Assembly (NCBI RefSeq): GCF_009746715.1
Contig: NZ_VRKW01000003.1
Location: forward strand, 248,001-312,000
Length of the DNA stretch: 64,000 nt
Direction of reading: 5' to 3'
Source of the DNA: Ketobacter sp. MCCC 1A13808
GTDB lineage: Bacteria > Pseudomonadota > Gammaproteobacteria > Pseudomonadales > Ketobacteraceae
The notes beneath the pieces were generated by a model. That model was given only the letters and a program-made list of their open reading frames with translations, had not been told where the DNA came from and ran no database searches. Below, piece after piece: positions 26,323-37,045 of the stretch. Both the position numbers and the translations under genes were made by a program. The stretch's first letter is position 1. Every line of letters begins with the position of its first letter.

Positions 26323-26930
26323 ATGACCTTTTCAGGTACCCGGAACAGAGCCCCCGAAAGTAAAGACCACTGTCCGAGCCAGTTCTCCAGTGGTGAGCGT
26401 GTAAAACCGGACCGCACATACTGACTAATGCGCCCCTCCGCTGCACACAGCATCAGGTTCGCAGTTTGCGCAGGCGATAACGTCGTGCGTTTGCCCTGTT
26501 TTAATTCCGCTTCCCGTAATATCTGTTTGAGTTGGGTTTCTATGCGGTCGTACAGTTGTACTACCCGCTGCCGCAGGCGATCAGTTTCTCCGGTTATGGC
26601 ATCACCCGTCAGAATCCGCGTGATACCCGGGTTTTTCTCGGTGAAGGCCAGCAACAAATGCAGGATTTGCCCACATTGTTCGGTGGCGTCCGGCTCTTCT
26701 TTCACAATGGCGTTGATTCGTGAGAACAGTGAGTTTTCAATAAACTCGATCAAGCCTTCGAACATTTTTGCTTTGCTGGGAAAATGGCGATACAGCGCCG
26801 CTTCCGATACACCGACTTCTTTTGCCAGGGCAGCGGTGGTAATGCGCCCTCCGGGTGTGGCCTCTAACATTTGGGCCAGAGCCTGTAAGATTTGGTCTTT
26901 ACGGGAGGCTTTGCGGTCGCTGGTTGCCAT
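26319..26930 (-). CDS. slmA: Nucleoid occlusion factor SlmA
   Basis: This 203-residue TetR-fold protein blocks FtsZ ring assembly over the nucleoid. The DNA-binding domain contains RITTAALAKEVGVSEAALYRHFPSKAKMFEGLIEF, and the C-terminal family pattern RISQYVRSGFTRSPLENW is intact. The gene starts 2 bases after argB and ends a coaBC-algC-argB-slmA co-directional run, a familiar gammaproteobacterial grouping. Confidence 0.95.
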   Translation of the reverse strand: MATSDRKASRKDQILQALAQMLEATPGGRITTAALAKEVGVSEAALYRHFPSKAKMFEGLIEFIENSLFSRINAIVKEEPDATEQCGQILHLLLAFTEKNPGITRILTGDAITGETDRLRQRVVQLYDRIETQLKQILREAELKQGKRTTLSPAQTANLMLCAAEGRISQYVRSGFTRSPLENWLGQWSLLSGALFRVPEKVI

Positions 26931-26932
26931 GT

Positions 26933-27892
<960 letters not shown>

Positions 27893-27928
27893 CTAGTAGT
27901 CTAACAGGTGCTGACAGCGAACTGGTTA

Positions 27929-30541
27929 CTAAAAGGAAATGTTTAATCCGGGTTCGACGGCCTTCAACTGGTTGCGGAATACGGTTTTGACCTGTTCCAA
28001 CGCAGCTTCTGAGTCGCCTTCAAAACGGGCAACCAGCACCGGAGTTGTGTTCGAGGCACGTATCAGTCCCCAGCTGTCCGGAAAGTCTACCCTGACTCCA
28101 TCGATCTTGACCAGATTTCCACCCTCAAAATTCGCTTCTGATACCAATTTTTCCATTATTTTGAATTTATTGGCTTCAGAAACCTCGATATGCAGCTCCG
28201 GGGTGCTGATTTTTTCAGGTAGCTCAGCAAAAACGGACTCGGCATCGAAGGGCTCCATGGAGAGGATTTCCAACAGTCGTGCGGCACTGTAAAGCGCATC
28301 ATCGAAGCCGTACCAGCGATCGTTAAAGAAGATATGACCGGATAATTCACCGCCGACCACCGCGCCGGACTCTTTCATTTTGGCTTTCATCAGCGAGTGC
28401 CCTGTGGCGCACATGATGGCACGCCCCCCAAGGCTGCTGACCAGCTCTGCCACATCCCGGGTGCATTTCACATCGTACAGGATGTCGGCGCCGGGGTTGC
28501 GCGATAGCAGATCCCGGGCGTACAGCATCAACATACGGTCAGGCCAGATGATTTTTCCACTGGGGGTGACAATACCGAGGCGGTCACCATCCCCATCCAG
28601 GGCAATACCCAGTTCGGCCTCTTCCGACTGCACTTGGTTGATCAGGTCCTGCAGGTTGTTCGGATTGCTGGGGTCTGGGTGATGATTGGGGAAGGAACCG
28701 TCCACTTCGGTGTATAAGGGGGTCACCGAGCAACCCAGTGCGTCCAATAACTGGCAAGCCAGGGGGCCGGCAATACCATTGCCGGAGTCCACCACGATGC
28801 GCATCGGTTTAGCCAGAACGACGTCGTTACAGATGCGTTCCAGGTACTCGTTCGAAATCTCCACCGCTTCGTAACGGCCATTGCCTTTTTGGATGCGCTT
28901 GGTGTCCAGGCGTTCCCGTAGGCTTTGCACCCGCTCCAGCGCCAGCGCCTCATCGGCGATGACGATCTTGAAACCGTTGTAATCAGGGGGGTTATGGCTA
29001 CCAGTGACCATCACCCCGCTTTGCGTGCGCAGGGTTTTGGTGGCGTAGTACAGTACAGGCGTGGGTACAGCGCCGATATCAATTACATCTGCGCCAGTGG
29101 CCTGAATACCTTGAGCCAGGGCTTCAGCCAGTTCCGGGCTGGAATGTCGTCCATCTCGACCGATAATGACCGCGTCCTGACCTTGGTCCAGGGCTTCACT
29201 GCCCACCGCAGTACCGATGGCATAGGCGACATCCCGGTCCAGGTTTTGGCCTACGATACCGCGGATGTCATAAGCACGGAAAATCTCCGCTTCCACATGG
29301 ACATCCTCGTGCACCAGCTCCGGCTCCGCCATGTCCATGTCGTCCAGATCCAGCGGGCTGTCATCAAATTGGGCGGCACCGCTGAGCAGATCATTGTCAT
29401 CTTCATGAATATCCACATCCAGTACATCGTCATTGTGATGGTAGGTGGGGTCGAAATCCGGTAAAGGCGCCGTTGCTTTGGTGCTTTGCTCAGTGCTGCG
29501 CGTTTTACCGGGAGGCTGCCGGTTTTTGCGATCGTAGTCTTCAAACAGGCGTTGCAGGGTCTGCGCCAGAGAAGCAAATATTCCCAGGCTAAATGGCTTG
29601 CTGGGGTTGTCGTTCTGGATCTTGGCCTGAAAAAACGACGCCAGGGCGGTGGCGTTGGTTTGCAGAGCGCCGTTGAGTAAAAAATAGCTGGTAACGCTCA
29701 TGGCCAATACCATCACGAGTGCCACACCGATCAGTATCCAGGCCATCATCATATTATTTTGTATGACGTTCATTGAAGCCGCTGGATAAAAGCGGGTACT
29801 CCAGTGAGCGATGTCACCGCTGGCTTCATAACCCGAGCCTTGTTTATGGGCGTTGTTGCCGATGGCGTAGACCACCTGAGCCTGGTTCGAAAACGTCTGG
29901 ATCAGCTCCAGATATCCCTGCTCGTTATTCATAACCGGCAGCAGTGCCCGCAGTGGTTTCAGATCAAAGCTGACCATCAGTGTGCCGAGCACGTCCTCAC
30001 CCTTTAAAACAGGTTGTACGATAGTGAGATAACCGGCTTTGTCGTGCTGGTGGATTTCCGGTTGCACCTCACGCTGTTTTTCTGCTTTGGCGATCATATC
30101 CAGTTGCGCAAAGCTGATAGGCGGCGTGCTGCCCGGGTCTTTTCTGGCGCTACCTTTTTTGTTGATATTAATATTGCTGGCGTGCGGAAAAATCTGCTTG
30201 AGGGAAGTCTCTGCTGCTTGGATCTGCTCTGCTTTACCAAGCACAGAATCCAATACGACCTTGCTGCCGGCAACTTGCTTGACATGTTCGCTTTGGCTTT
30301 TGGTCAGCTGAATTAGATCGTCCAGATAGTGCCGGGCTTCGGTTTTTCCGACGATCTCCATCTGCGCGGTGGCGCTGGGCTGCAGCACCTGAAACACGAT
30401 TAACGCACCGCAAATGGCGACCACCAGTGCCGATCCCAGAATGGCAGGTAGCATCACCTTGAGTAAGCCGGATTGGACGGAAACGGATTTGCTCGCAGCG
30501 GGCTGATCGTTATTATTAGCAGGCTTTTTTTTCGTTGCCAT
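27929..30541 (-). CDS. algC: Phosphomannomutase/phosphoglucomutase with N-terminal membrane sensor-like region
   Basis: This 870-residue protein has two parts. Residues about 420-870 are a complete AlgC-type hexose-phosphate mutase: catalytic serine in VTGSHNP, metal-binding DGDGDR, sugar loop GELSGH and phosphate-binding RASNTTP. The first 420 residues hold a helix near 35-60, an extracytoplasmic stretch, a second helix near 270-295 and a disordered acidic linker, resembling a dCache-type sensor. The start at 30541 has an AGGAAC site. AlgC supplies mannose-1-P and glucose-1-P for polysaccharide and LPS; control by the membrane part is inference. Confidence 0.93.
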   Translation of the reverse strand: MATKKKPANNNDQPAASKSVSVQSGLLKVMLPAILGSALVVAICGALIVFQVLQPSATAQMEIVGKTEARHYLDDLIQLTKSQSEHVKQVAGSKVVLDSVLGKAEQIQAAETSLKQIFPHASNININKKGSARKDPGSTPPISFAQLDMIAKAEKQREVQPEIHQHDKAGYLTIVQPVLKGEDVLGTLMVSFDLKPLRALLPVMNNEQGYLELIQTFSNQAQVVYAIGNNAHKQGSGYEASGDIAHWSTRFYPAASMNVIQNNMMMAWILIGVALVMVLAMSVTSYFLLNGALQTNATALASFFQAKIQNDNPSKPFSLGIFASLAQTLQRLFEDYDRKNRQPPGKTRSTEQSTKATAPLPDFDPTYHHNDDVLDVDIHEDDNDLLSGAAQFDDSPLDLDDMDMAEPELVHEDVHVEAEIFRAYDIRGIVGQNLDRDVAYAIGTAVGSEALDQGQDAVIIGRDGRHSSPELAEALAQGIQATGADVIDIGAVPTPVLYYATKTLRTQSGVMVTGSHNPPDYNGFKIVIADEALALERVQSLRERLDTKRIQKGNGRYEAVEISNEYLERICNDVVLAKPMRIVVDSGNGIAGPLACQLLDALGCSVTPLYTEVDGSFPNHHPDPSNPNNLQDLINQVQSEEAELGIALDGDGDRLGIVTPSGKIIWPDRMLMLYARDLLSRNPGADILYDVKCTRDVAELVSSLGGRAIMCATGHSLMKAKMKESGAVVGGELSGHIFFNDRWYGFDDALYSAARLLEILSMEPFDAESVFAELPEKISTPELHIEVSEANKFKIMEKLVSEANFEGGNLVKIDGVRVDFPDSWGLIRASNTTPVLVARFEGDSEAALEQVKTVFRNQLKAVEPGLNISF

Positions 30542-30617
30542 GGGTGTTCCTGATCGAGTTTCGGTCAATGTCTGGGCAAGCTTATTTATTCAGAGTAGCA
30601 GTTTTAGCTATGGCTGC

Positions 30618-31835
30618 TTAGCTCTCTGTGGAATTGTGGTAGTGGTCACTAATCAAGGTAATTAACTGTTTGGCGATTTGATGTTTACTGGCAATTTCCA
30701 GCGTAGCTTCGCCGGAGCCCCAAATGGCGGTAACGGCATTGTTGTCGCTGTTAAAACCGATGTCGATGCGGCTCACATCATTGGCGACAATCATGTCCAG
30801 GTTTTTGCGTTTGATTTTTTGCCGGGCGTATTCTTCAACCTCTTGTGTTTCGGCAGCGAATCCAACGGTGAACGGTTTGGGGGTGCTGTTAGCGACCGCC
30901 GCAATGATGTCCGGGTTTTCGACCAGGGTCAGTGTCATCGCCGCGCTGCTATTATCTTGCTTTTTGATTTTTTGTGAGTGTGAATTTTGCACACGGAAAT
31001 CGGATACTGCTGCGGTTGCAATAAAGATATCGCAGGCTTGTACCTGTGCCATGGCCGCTTCATACATGTCTTGCGCGCTGATCACATCAATGCGCTGAAT
31101 GCGGTCGGGGGCGTCCAGATTCACCGGACCACTGATCAACGTCACTTGTGCTCCGGCATCACGGGCAGCTTGTGCCAGGGCGTAGCCCATCTTCCCTGAA
31201 CTGTGATTGCTGATGTAACGCACAGGATCAATGGCTTCGCGGGTGGGGCCGGCGGTAATGGTAACCCGCTTTCCGCTCAGCTGCCGGGAGGGGAATACTG
31301 TGGCGAGCTGCAGTGCCAAGTCGGTGGGCTCCAGCATACGCCCCGGTCCGATGTCGCCACAGGCTTGTTCACCAGAGGCCGGGCCGAACATAATTACGCC
31401 GCGCGTGCGCAGGGTGTCGACATTGGCCTGATTGGCAGACGAGGCCCACATTGCCTGGTTCATGGCGGGAGCCACGACGATCGGGCAGCGGGCCGCCAGA
31501 CATAGGGTAGAGAGCAGGTCGTTGCCCTGTCCCTGGCTGATACGGGCCAGAAAGTCGGCACTGGCCGGGGCGACCAGAATGACATCGCCCCAACGCGCCA
31601 GTTCAATATGCCCCATAGCGGCTTCGGCTTCGGTATCCAGCAAGGTGGTGTGCACGGGGTTGCCGGATAGCGCTTGCATAGTGAGCGGCGTAATAAACTC
31701 CTGAGCCGCCGGTGTCATCACAACGCGCACCTCTGCGCCTCGCTCGATCAGGCGGCGTACCAGATCCGCACTTTTATAGGCGGCGATGCCGCCGGTCACG
31801 CCCAGCACTATGCGGCGATTAGCCAGTTCCAACAT
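30618..31835 (-). CDS. coaBC: Bifunctional phosphopantothenoylcysteine decarboxylase/synthetase
   Basis: This 405-residue two-domain enzyme makes 4'-phosphopantetheine in CoA synthesis. The N-terminal flavin domain CoaC shows VTGGIAAYKSADL and the conserved APAMNQAMW. The C-terminal CoaB domain shows ITAGPTREAIDPVRYISNHSSG. In Pseudomonas dut normally lies between this gene and algC; here only 76 bases separate the two, so dut has moved or been lost. Divergent from radC. Confidence 0.96.
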   Translation of the reverse strand: MLELANRRIVLGVTGGIAAYKSADLVRRLIERGAEVRVVMTPAAQEFITPLTMQALSGNPVHTTLLDTEAEAAMGHIELARWGDVILVAPASADFLARISQGQGNDLLSTLCLAARCPIVVAPAMNQAMWASSANQANVDTLRTRGVIMFGPASGEQACGDIGPGRMLEPTDLALQLATVFPSRQLSGKRVTITAGPTREAIDPVRYISNHSSGKMGYALAQAARDAGAQVTLISGPVNLDAPDRIQRIDVISAQDMYEAAMAQVQACDIFIATAAVSDFRVQNSHSQKIKKQDNSSAAMTLTLVENPDIIAAVANSTPKPFTVGFAAETQEVEEYARQKIKRKNLDMIVANDVSRIDIGFNSDNNAVTAIWGSGEATLEIASKHQIAKQLITLISDHYHNSTES

Positions 31836-31965
31836 GGTCTCGGTGTCCTGTCATCTGAGTACTGGTTCGCATGTTAAGAGCCGCAGAGCAACTTAACAAG
31901 CATCTGGGCTGCGGATTTTAAGTTGTGGCCGTCTATATACTCAATCAGGTAAGGGAACAAGGATC

Positions 31966-32640
31966 ATGGCGATTACTGACTGGCCCAGCGAAGAGCGCCC
32001 GCGGGAAAAGATGCTCAAGCACGGCGGCAGTGTACTGTCTGACAGCGAACTGCTGGCGATTTTTCTGCGCATCGGCATTAAAGGCAAGAGCGCAGTAGAG
32101 TTGGCGCGGGATTTACTCACCCGTTTTGACGGTTTGCGCGGGGTGATGGATGCGACTGCGGATCAATTTGCTGAAGTGCCCGGTATGGGGCCGGCGAAGT
32201 GGGCTCAATTGCAGGCCTGTCTGGAGTTAGGGCAGCGGTATCTGCAAACCACCCTAAGCCGGGGCGAGGCTTTCACCAGCCCGATGCTGACACGGCAATT
32301 TCTGCAAGCCAGATTGCGAGCCTATCATCACGAGGTGTTTGCCTGCCTTTTTCTGGATAACCAAAACCGGCTGATTCGCTTTGAAGAGCTGTTTACCGGC
32401 ACAATTGACTGCGCTTCAGTTTATCCCCGTGAAGTGGTGAAAAGAGTTCTGTCACTGAATGCAGCTGCGGTTATATTTGCCCACAATCATCCGTCCGGTA
32501 TTGCCGAGCCCAGTCAATCCGACCGCCACATTACCCAGCGTCTGCAATCTGCATTGGGATTAATTGATGTGCGGGTGCTGGACCATTTTGTGGTAGGGGA
32601 TGCAGAAGTGGTGTCGATGGCCGAGCGCGGGTTAATTTGA
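31966..32640 (+). CDS. radC: RadC family JAB-domain protein
   Basis: This 224-residue protein has an N-terminal helix-hairpin-helix region ([14 protein letters not shown]) and a C-terminal JAMM/MPN metal site [15 protein letters not shown]. It was named for a DNA repair role that has since been questioned. Divergent from coaBC as in many gammaproteobacteria. Downstream, rpmB-rpmG would be expected in the Pseudomonas-like order; here about 18 kb intervene. Confidence 0.94.
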   Translation: MAITDWPSEERPREKMLKHGGSVLSDSELLAIFLRIGIKGKSAVELARDLLTRFDGLRGVMDATADQFAEVPGMGPAKWAQLQACLELGQRYLQTTLSRGEAFTSPMLTRQFLQARLRAYHHEVFACLFLDNQNRLIRFEELFTGTIDCASVYPREVVKRVLSLNAAAVIFAHNHPSGIAEPSQSDRHITQRLQSALGLIDVRVLDHFVVGDAEVVSMAERGLI

Positions 32641-32788
32641 ACGCCGGTGTTTCAGTGTTCGCGAAATGTAAGTGAGCAAGGGGTGACTACCCGAACGCAG
32701 AACACCTGTTCACCGCAGAAACCACCATCATTCCGTGTCTGAACCTACACGGCATTCTGGTCGTTCTGCGATGACTTCGAACACTCAG

Positions 32789-33460
32789 TTAGCCGTTTTC
32801 ATCGCCTTCAACCCGTAGCTCAACTCTACGCAATTCAGAATTACTTGGGTTTTCCATTGGCAACGGTTTTGACTCTCCCCACCCCAATGTAAGCATCCTT
32901 TCATTGGATAGGCCTTGCGACTCAAAGTAGCTTCTTACTGCAGAAGCCCGATCTTCTGATAATTTTTGATTGTATTCTTCGGGGCCGACAGGGTCTGTAT
33001 GCCCTTCTACATAAATAATGGTGTTGTTGGATTCTTTAAGTACGTTCGCAACTTGGTTAAGGGTTTGCTTAGATTGAGGATTTAGGTCATGAGAACCACT
33101 TGAAAAAATGACGGCTCCTTCCGTCATGTTGACGCAATAGGCTTGTTTTGACGCATCGCTGGACTCACAGGGAGTCGCCATCACATTCTCAATTTTAGCC
33201 ATTTGATTGGCTTGATGTTTTAAGTAGCCATAAGTGGCCAGTCCTATAACCCCTGCTGTAATGGCACAGTCTTTATCGCTGCCTCCGCCCAGCTTGCAGG
33301 CAAAGTAGGTTCCGCCACCTACAGCTACAGCACTGCCTCCTGAGGTCAGCTTTTCATTCATCGAATTGGCAACAGTCTCAATTTGCGCGCAGCTTGATAA
33401 ACCTACTAGGCTCGCCAATAAGCTGATGTAGATCACTTGTCTTGAAGTTGTGTTTTTCAT
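32789..33460 (-). CDS. OmpA-family outer membrane lipoprotein
   Basis: This 223-residue protein has a lipoprotein signal ending LSSC, a glycine-rich hydrophobic segment (GGTYFACKLGGGSDKDCAITAGVIGLATYGY) and a C-terminal OmpA-like peptidoglycan-binding domain. That domain shows IYVEGHTDPVGPEEYN, LSEDRASAVRSYF and the closing RRVELRV. It is the last gene of the minus-strand phospho-signalling operon, 31 bases after the kinase gene, and could anchor the system to the wall. Confidence 0.9.
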   Translation of the reverse strand: MKNTTSRQVIYISLLASLVGLSSCAQIETVANSMNEKLTSGGSAVAVGGGTYFACKLGGGSDKDCAITAGVIGLATYGYLKHQANQMAKIENVMATPCESSDASKQAYCVNMTEGAVIFSSGSHDLNPQSKQTLNQVANVLKESNNTIIYVEGHTDPVGPEEYNQKLSEDRASAVRSYFESQGLSNERMLTLGWGESKPLPMENPSNSELRRVELRVEGDENG

Positions 33461-33491
33461 TTTTCCCCCGGTTCGTATGTTGTTTGCAACA

Positions 33492-35492
33492 CTATTTAAG
33501 GTTAAGGATGTAATGATGGGGCTTCTTTCCTACAGCGTAAAAGCAGGCTTTGCCATTCACTTTCATGCCATTCCCTGTGGCGCTATAGTCGTTCAACCCG
33601 TAGTTAGCTCGGACTTTATAACAATTTTTGCTTTGGCACATCGAAATAAATTTGTCAGAGGACAGTACCGGACGTAGAGGCAAACGAAAGCGTCCGACTT
33701 TGAAAAGTACATCTCCGGAGGATACACCTGCGGGTAGTGTGAAGTAGGCTTCACCCGTTTGAGGTGACCCGGAAATGACTTGGCAATTGGCCCACGCCTT
33801 TTCCTCCAGGGCTGACTGGTTGCTGGACGGAGCCGGGGCTGGTGCAGGTGGCTGCTTTATTTTCTCCAATACTATTGCTAATCGCTGGTCGCTGGAGCGC
33901 AAGTCGGCAGTGGTGGATTGGGATATATAGCCGGGAGCGGACACCTCAAGTTCATATTGACCTGCATTGAGTGACATGCCCGCTTGGTAAGCAGTGCCTG
34001 TGGAGGGAATCCGGATGCTTGCCGATGAAGGAGAAGTATTAACCCACAATTGGTATTGTTTGGATTCGGGCGTCAGCGTCACACTGACAGTCTGATTATT
34101 CTGAGATAGATCAACCCAAATAGACTGCTCGGTATAGCCCGTTGCAGATATCCGGACCTGGTAACGTTGGGCAGGTAACTCCACACCGGCAGCGTAATTG
34201 ATTTTGCTGTTCAACAACTCAATTGTAGCGAATTGAGGATCCGCATTGATCCATAGTTTATGGGTCACCAACGAAGTCGGTGGTGGCTTTGGCGTGGGGG
34301 GGGAAGAGGGCGGGGTTTGAGTTTCAGGCGTCGCAGGTGTTGGCTCTGATTTAACAATGCTATCTTTTTCCGGTTTTAGGTTGTTTCCTACGAAGAAAAG
34401 CGATGCCAGCGCTACACAGATGAGCACGAGCAAACTAGCGATAATCCACTTTGTATTGTTGGTCGGTTTTACATCTGCCACGCTCTCTTTCGCCGGTTCT
34501 TTCTGGCGTACCATTTGCGTAGGAACGTCATCGTCAGCAATCGTAGTGTCTGGGTCAATGTTCGTTTTTCCGCTAACGTGAACGGATCTACCTTGCAACG
34601 CAAGCGCAGTGGTTTCTGCGTCCTGAAAACGATCCTCTTCGTTTATTTTCAAGCATTTATCAATGGCTTCGAGGAAAGCAGGGGAATAGTGTCCTGAGCC
34701 AAGTTCTAAGGCAGAGGTCATCGGATCCGGGTGCTGTCGCAGAAGGGCATTTAGGCGAGTTTCTACGGGGATCGGATTCTTGCCACTCAGTATGCGCCAC
34801 ATTATTCCTCCGACAGCATGAATGTCTGTCCAGGGGCCGAGATGCCCGTCGGAATGTACCTGTTCGAAAGCGGCATACCCCACACTATAGGGTGCGTTGG
34901 ATTTACTGTGCTTACTGAAATTTTGTTTGGCAGCACCAAAGTCAATGAGCACGGGGTCCTCCGTACCTCGTCGCATAAAAACGTTACCGGGCTTAATGTC
35001 ACGATGAAGCACACCATGGTCGTGAATCATTTTTAATCCATCGAGCAGGGGCAAAATAATCTGCAATATTTCTTGTTCGGATAAGGGGCGGTCAGCTTGC
35101 TGCCTCAGTCTGATCAACTCATTGAGTGGCATGCCGTCTTCAAATTTCATTACTAGATAGGCTGTGCCATTGGCTTCAAAGAAATCCCGGCAAGAAACGA
35201 TATTCGGATGGTGATCAAACTGCAGCAACTGCTTGGCTTCAGCCAGAAAGCGTGTCATGCCCTCTTCATAGTCTTCCTGTTCACTGGTGCCCAGGGGGAA
35301 GACTGTGGCACCGTCCCGGGTAGCAATTTCCTGGGGTAGGTATTCTTTGATTGCAACGACAATTTCATCAAGATGCTGGTGACGGCCTTTATAGACGATG
35401 CCAAAGCCACCGTAACCCAGTACCGCTTCTATACGGAACTGTTGCAATACGGTACCAACGGGTAACGCTAATCTATGCTCTGAGGTTGACAA
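33492..35492 (-). CDS. Transmembrane serine/threonine protein kinase with PEGA domains
   Basis: Residues about 19-285 are a Hanks-type kinase: glycine loop LGYGGFGIVYKG, VAIKEYL lysine, HRDIKPGN catalytic loop and IDFGAAK. A linker with DPDTTIADDDVPT (about 306-325) leads to one helix near 347-370. Outside lie a Pro-rich stretch, two PEGA beta domains (around 410-475 and 485-550, each with LWIN/LWVN and a GY or GYISQ turn) and a novel C-terminal domain with four or so cysteines. It is probably the sensor kinase of the divergent FHA/PP2C cluster, modifying threonines read by FHA domains. All catalytic residues are present. Confidence 0.93.
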   Translation of the reverse strand: MSTSEHRLALPVGTVLQQFRIEAVLGYGGFGIVYKGRHQHLDEIVVAIKEYLPQEIATRDGATVFPLGTSEQEDYEEGMTRFLAEAKQLLQFDHHPNIVSCRDFFEANGTAYLVMKFEDGMPLNELIRLRQQADRPLSEQEILQIILPLLDGLKMIHDHGVLHRDIKPGNVFMRRGTEDPVLIDFGAAKQNFSKHSKSNAPYSVGYAAFEQVHSDGHLGPWTDIHAVGGIMWRILSGKNPIPVETRLNALLRQHPDPMTSALELGSGHYSPAFLEAIDKCLKINEEDRFQDAETTALALQGRSVHVSGKTNIDPDTTIADDDVPTQMVRQKEPAKESVADVKPTNNTKWIIASLLVLICVALASLFFVGNNLKPEKDSIVKSEPTPATPETQTPPSSPPTPKPPPTSLVTHKLWINADPQFATIELLNSKINYAAGVELPAQRYQVRISATGYTEQSIWVDLSQNNQTVSVTLTPESKQYQLWVNTSPSSASIRIPSTGTAYQAGMSLNAGQYELEVSAPGYISQSTTADLRSSDQRLAIVLEKIKQPPAPAPAPSSNQSALEEKAWANCQVISGSPQTGEAYFTLPAGVSSGDVLFKVGRFRLPLRPVLSSDKFISMCQSKNCYKVRANYGLNDYSATGNGMKVNGKACFYAVGKKPHHYILNLK

Positions 35493-35531
35493 TATAATAT
35501 GCTCCCACCACCAACAGGGTTGTGATTGACG

Positions 35532-37004
35532 CTACTCCATGAAAATGACTTTGCAACTAATTGTTCCTATCCGAACTCTGTCGTTGGCTCGAATAGGGCT
35601 CGGTGTCCCTGGTTTTAAATTAATATCATTAATTGAACTCCCATTAAAACTCCCCAGATCTTCAAAATACACGGTGCCTTCGACGAGTGTGATCCGGATA
35701 TGCTGACGGGAAATCTGTTCCAGATTTATAACATAGTCTGAATTCTGGACAGATCGCCCCAGAATTTGTCCGTCGGATGCCTGGGCCAACGCTTTACCAT
35801 TAATCTTAACCCTGAATTTGTTCTGATCTTCATCCGTTCCAACTAACAGAATATCGTTAAAGCTGGCGCTTGCTTTCTCAAGTTCAGATTGTGCAGATTC
35901 GTTCTTAGCCAATTCTACAGTCAGCTGTTGTTTATTAGATAGCGATTCTTTTTCAATTACTTTCATCGCTTGCTTTTTCTTACGCAGGCTGATCAAGGCG
36001 ACCAAAGCAATTGTCAGTGTGAGAATGCCAAGTCCGGAAATGATATAGGTCTGTTTTTTTCGGGCATTCTCTTCAGCCACTTTTGCCTGGCGAATTTCTT
36101 CGTCTTTTTTTGCCTTTTGTTGCTCAAGTGCTTTTTGCGCTTCAAGGGCTGCTTCATTCTTTTTGATTTCTTCTTCTAGCTGTTCTGCTTTACGTTTGAG
36201 ATCTTCTTCCTGCTCCTTGTTTCGTGCCTCAAGCTCTTTTTGTAATATCTCCAGATCCGATTTTTGTTTTTCTATAACAGCCTGCTTCTTGGCTATTTCT
36301 TCAAGTGCCTTATTCTTAGATTGTTTTTCTATTCGTTCTTTTTCCAGCAGGTCCTGAACCGATAGGCAGACGTCCCTGGCTTCACTATATTGAATTTTGT
36401 TTTTTTCCAGGAATTGCTTCAGGGTTTCAACATCGCCAGTGAGACTAAACTCTGTGGAAGGGGCTAGTTTTTGATCCAGGAAGCCACGTTTTGGATTTTG
36501 GCTGATACCTGCTAACTCGCTACAGTTATTGAGAAGTGGAGCGCCAAATTCATTTTCTTTTACTTGAATGGTGTGCCTAACCCTGGCTGAGCCTTGTCCG
36601 GGCGGCAGGATGGAATGCACAGTGCCCTGGCGGTTGGTGTTTTCCAGAAACTGGAGTTTAACTTGTCTTCCAGGTTGCACGCCTTCTCTAGCGAGGACGA
36701 AGGGCTCGCCGGACAAGCCTTTAGCTGAAATGAGCGCTAAATCTGCATCCTTATTGGTGCTAATGACGTTACCGATAATGGTGGCACCGGTTTTTTCATC
36801 AGAAACTTGCAATTGATCTCCCAGATCAATAAACAGATTGTTCATAAGTAACACTTCATCAGAGACCAGTGATGCCATCCCATGTTGAACCGCTTCACCT
36901 TTTTTGATTGCCGATATCTTAACTACCGTTGCCGCCTGTACACTGGCAATCAACACAGGTGATGCGCAAAATAGGATCATCGTTTGCAGTAAACGACTTT
37001 TCAT
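35532..37004 (-). CDS. Trypsin-like (likely inactive) transmembrane FHA protein
   Basis: This 490-residue protein starts at ATG 37004 (GGAGAA site). A signal peptide is followed by a degenerate trypsin-like domain to about residue 200 (NKDADLALISA resembles the Asp region of HtrA). The serine motif appears as NEFGAPLLN, with Phe where the nucleophile should be. A long charged coiled coil (about 225-325), one helix (about 327-348), a second coil and a C-terminal FHA domain (about 410-490: GRSVQNSDYVI, SRQHIRI, FNGSSIND) follow. So a pseudo-protease faces the periplasm and FHA the cytosol. Confidence 0.85.
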   Translation of the reverse strand: MKSRLLQTMILFCASPVLIASVQAATVVKISAIKKGEAVQHGMASLVSDEVLLMNNLFIDLGDQLQVSDEKTGATIIGNVISTNKDADLALISAKGLSGEPFVLAREGVQPGRQVKLQFLENTNRQGTVHSILPPGQGSARVRHTIQVKENEFGAPLLNNCSELAGISQNPKRGFLDQKLAPSTEFSLTGDVETLKQFLEKNKIQYSEARDVCLSVQDLLEKERIEKQSKNKALEEIAKKQAVIEKQKSDLEILQKELEARNKEQEEDLKRKAEQLEEEIKKNEAALEAQKALEQQKAKKDEEIRQAKVAEENARKKQTYIISGLGILTLTIALVALISLRKKKQAMKVIEKESLSNKQQLTVELAKNESAQSELEKASASFNDILLVGTDEDQNKFRVKINGKALAQASDGQILGRSVQNSDYVINLEQISRQHIRITLVEGTVYFEDLGSFNGSSINDINLKPGTPSPIRANDRVRIGTISCKVIFME

Positions 37005-37045
37005 CAAAAAGTTCTCCAATATCAAAGTAGAGTCTTCTGGGGCGT

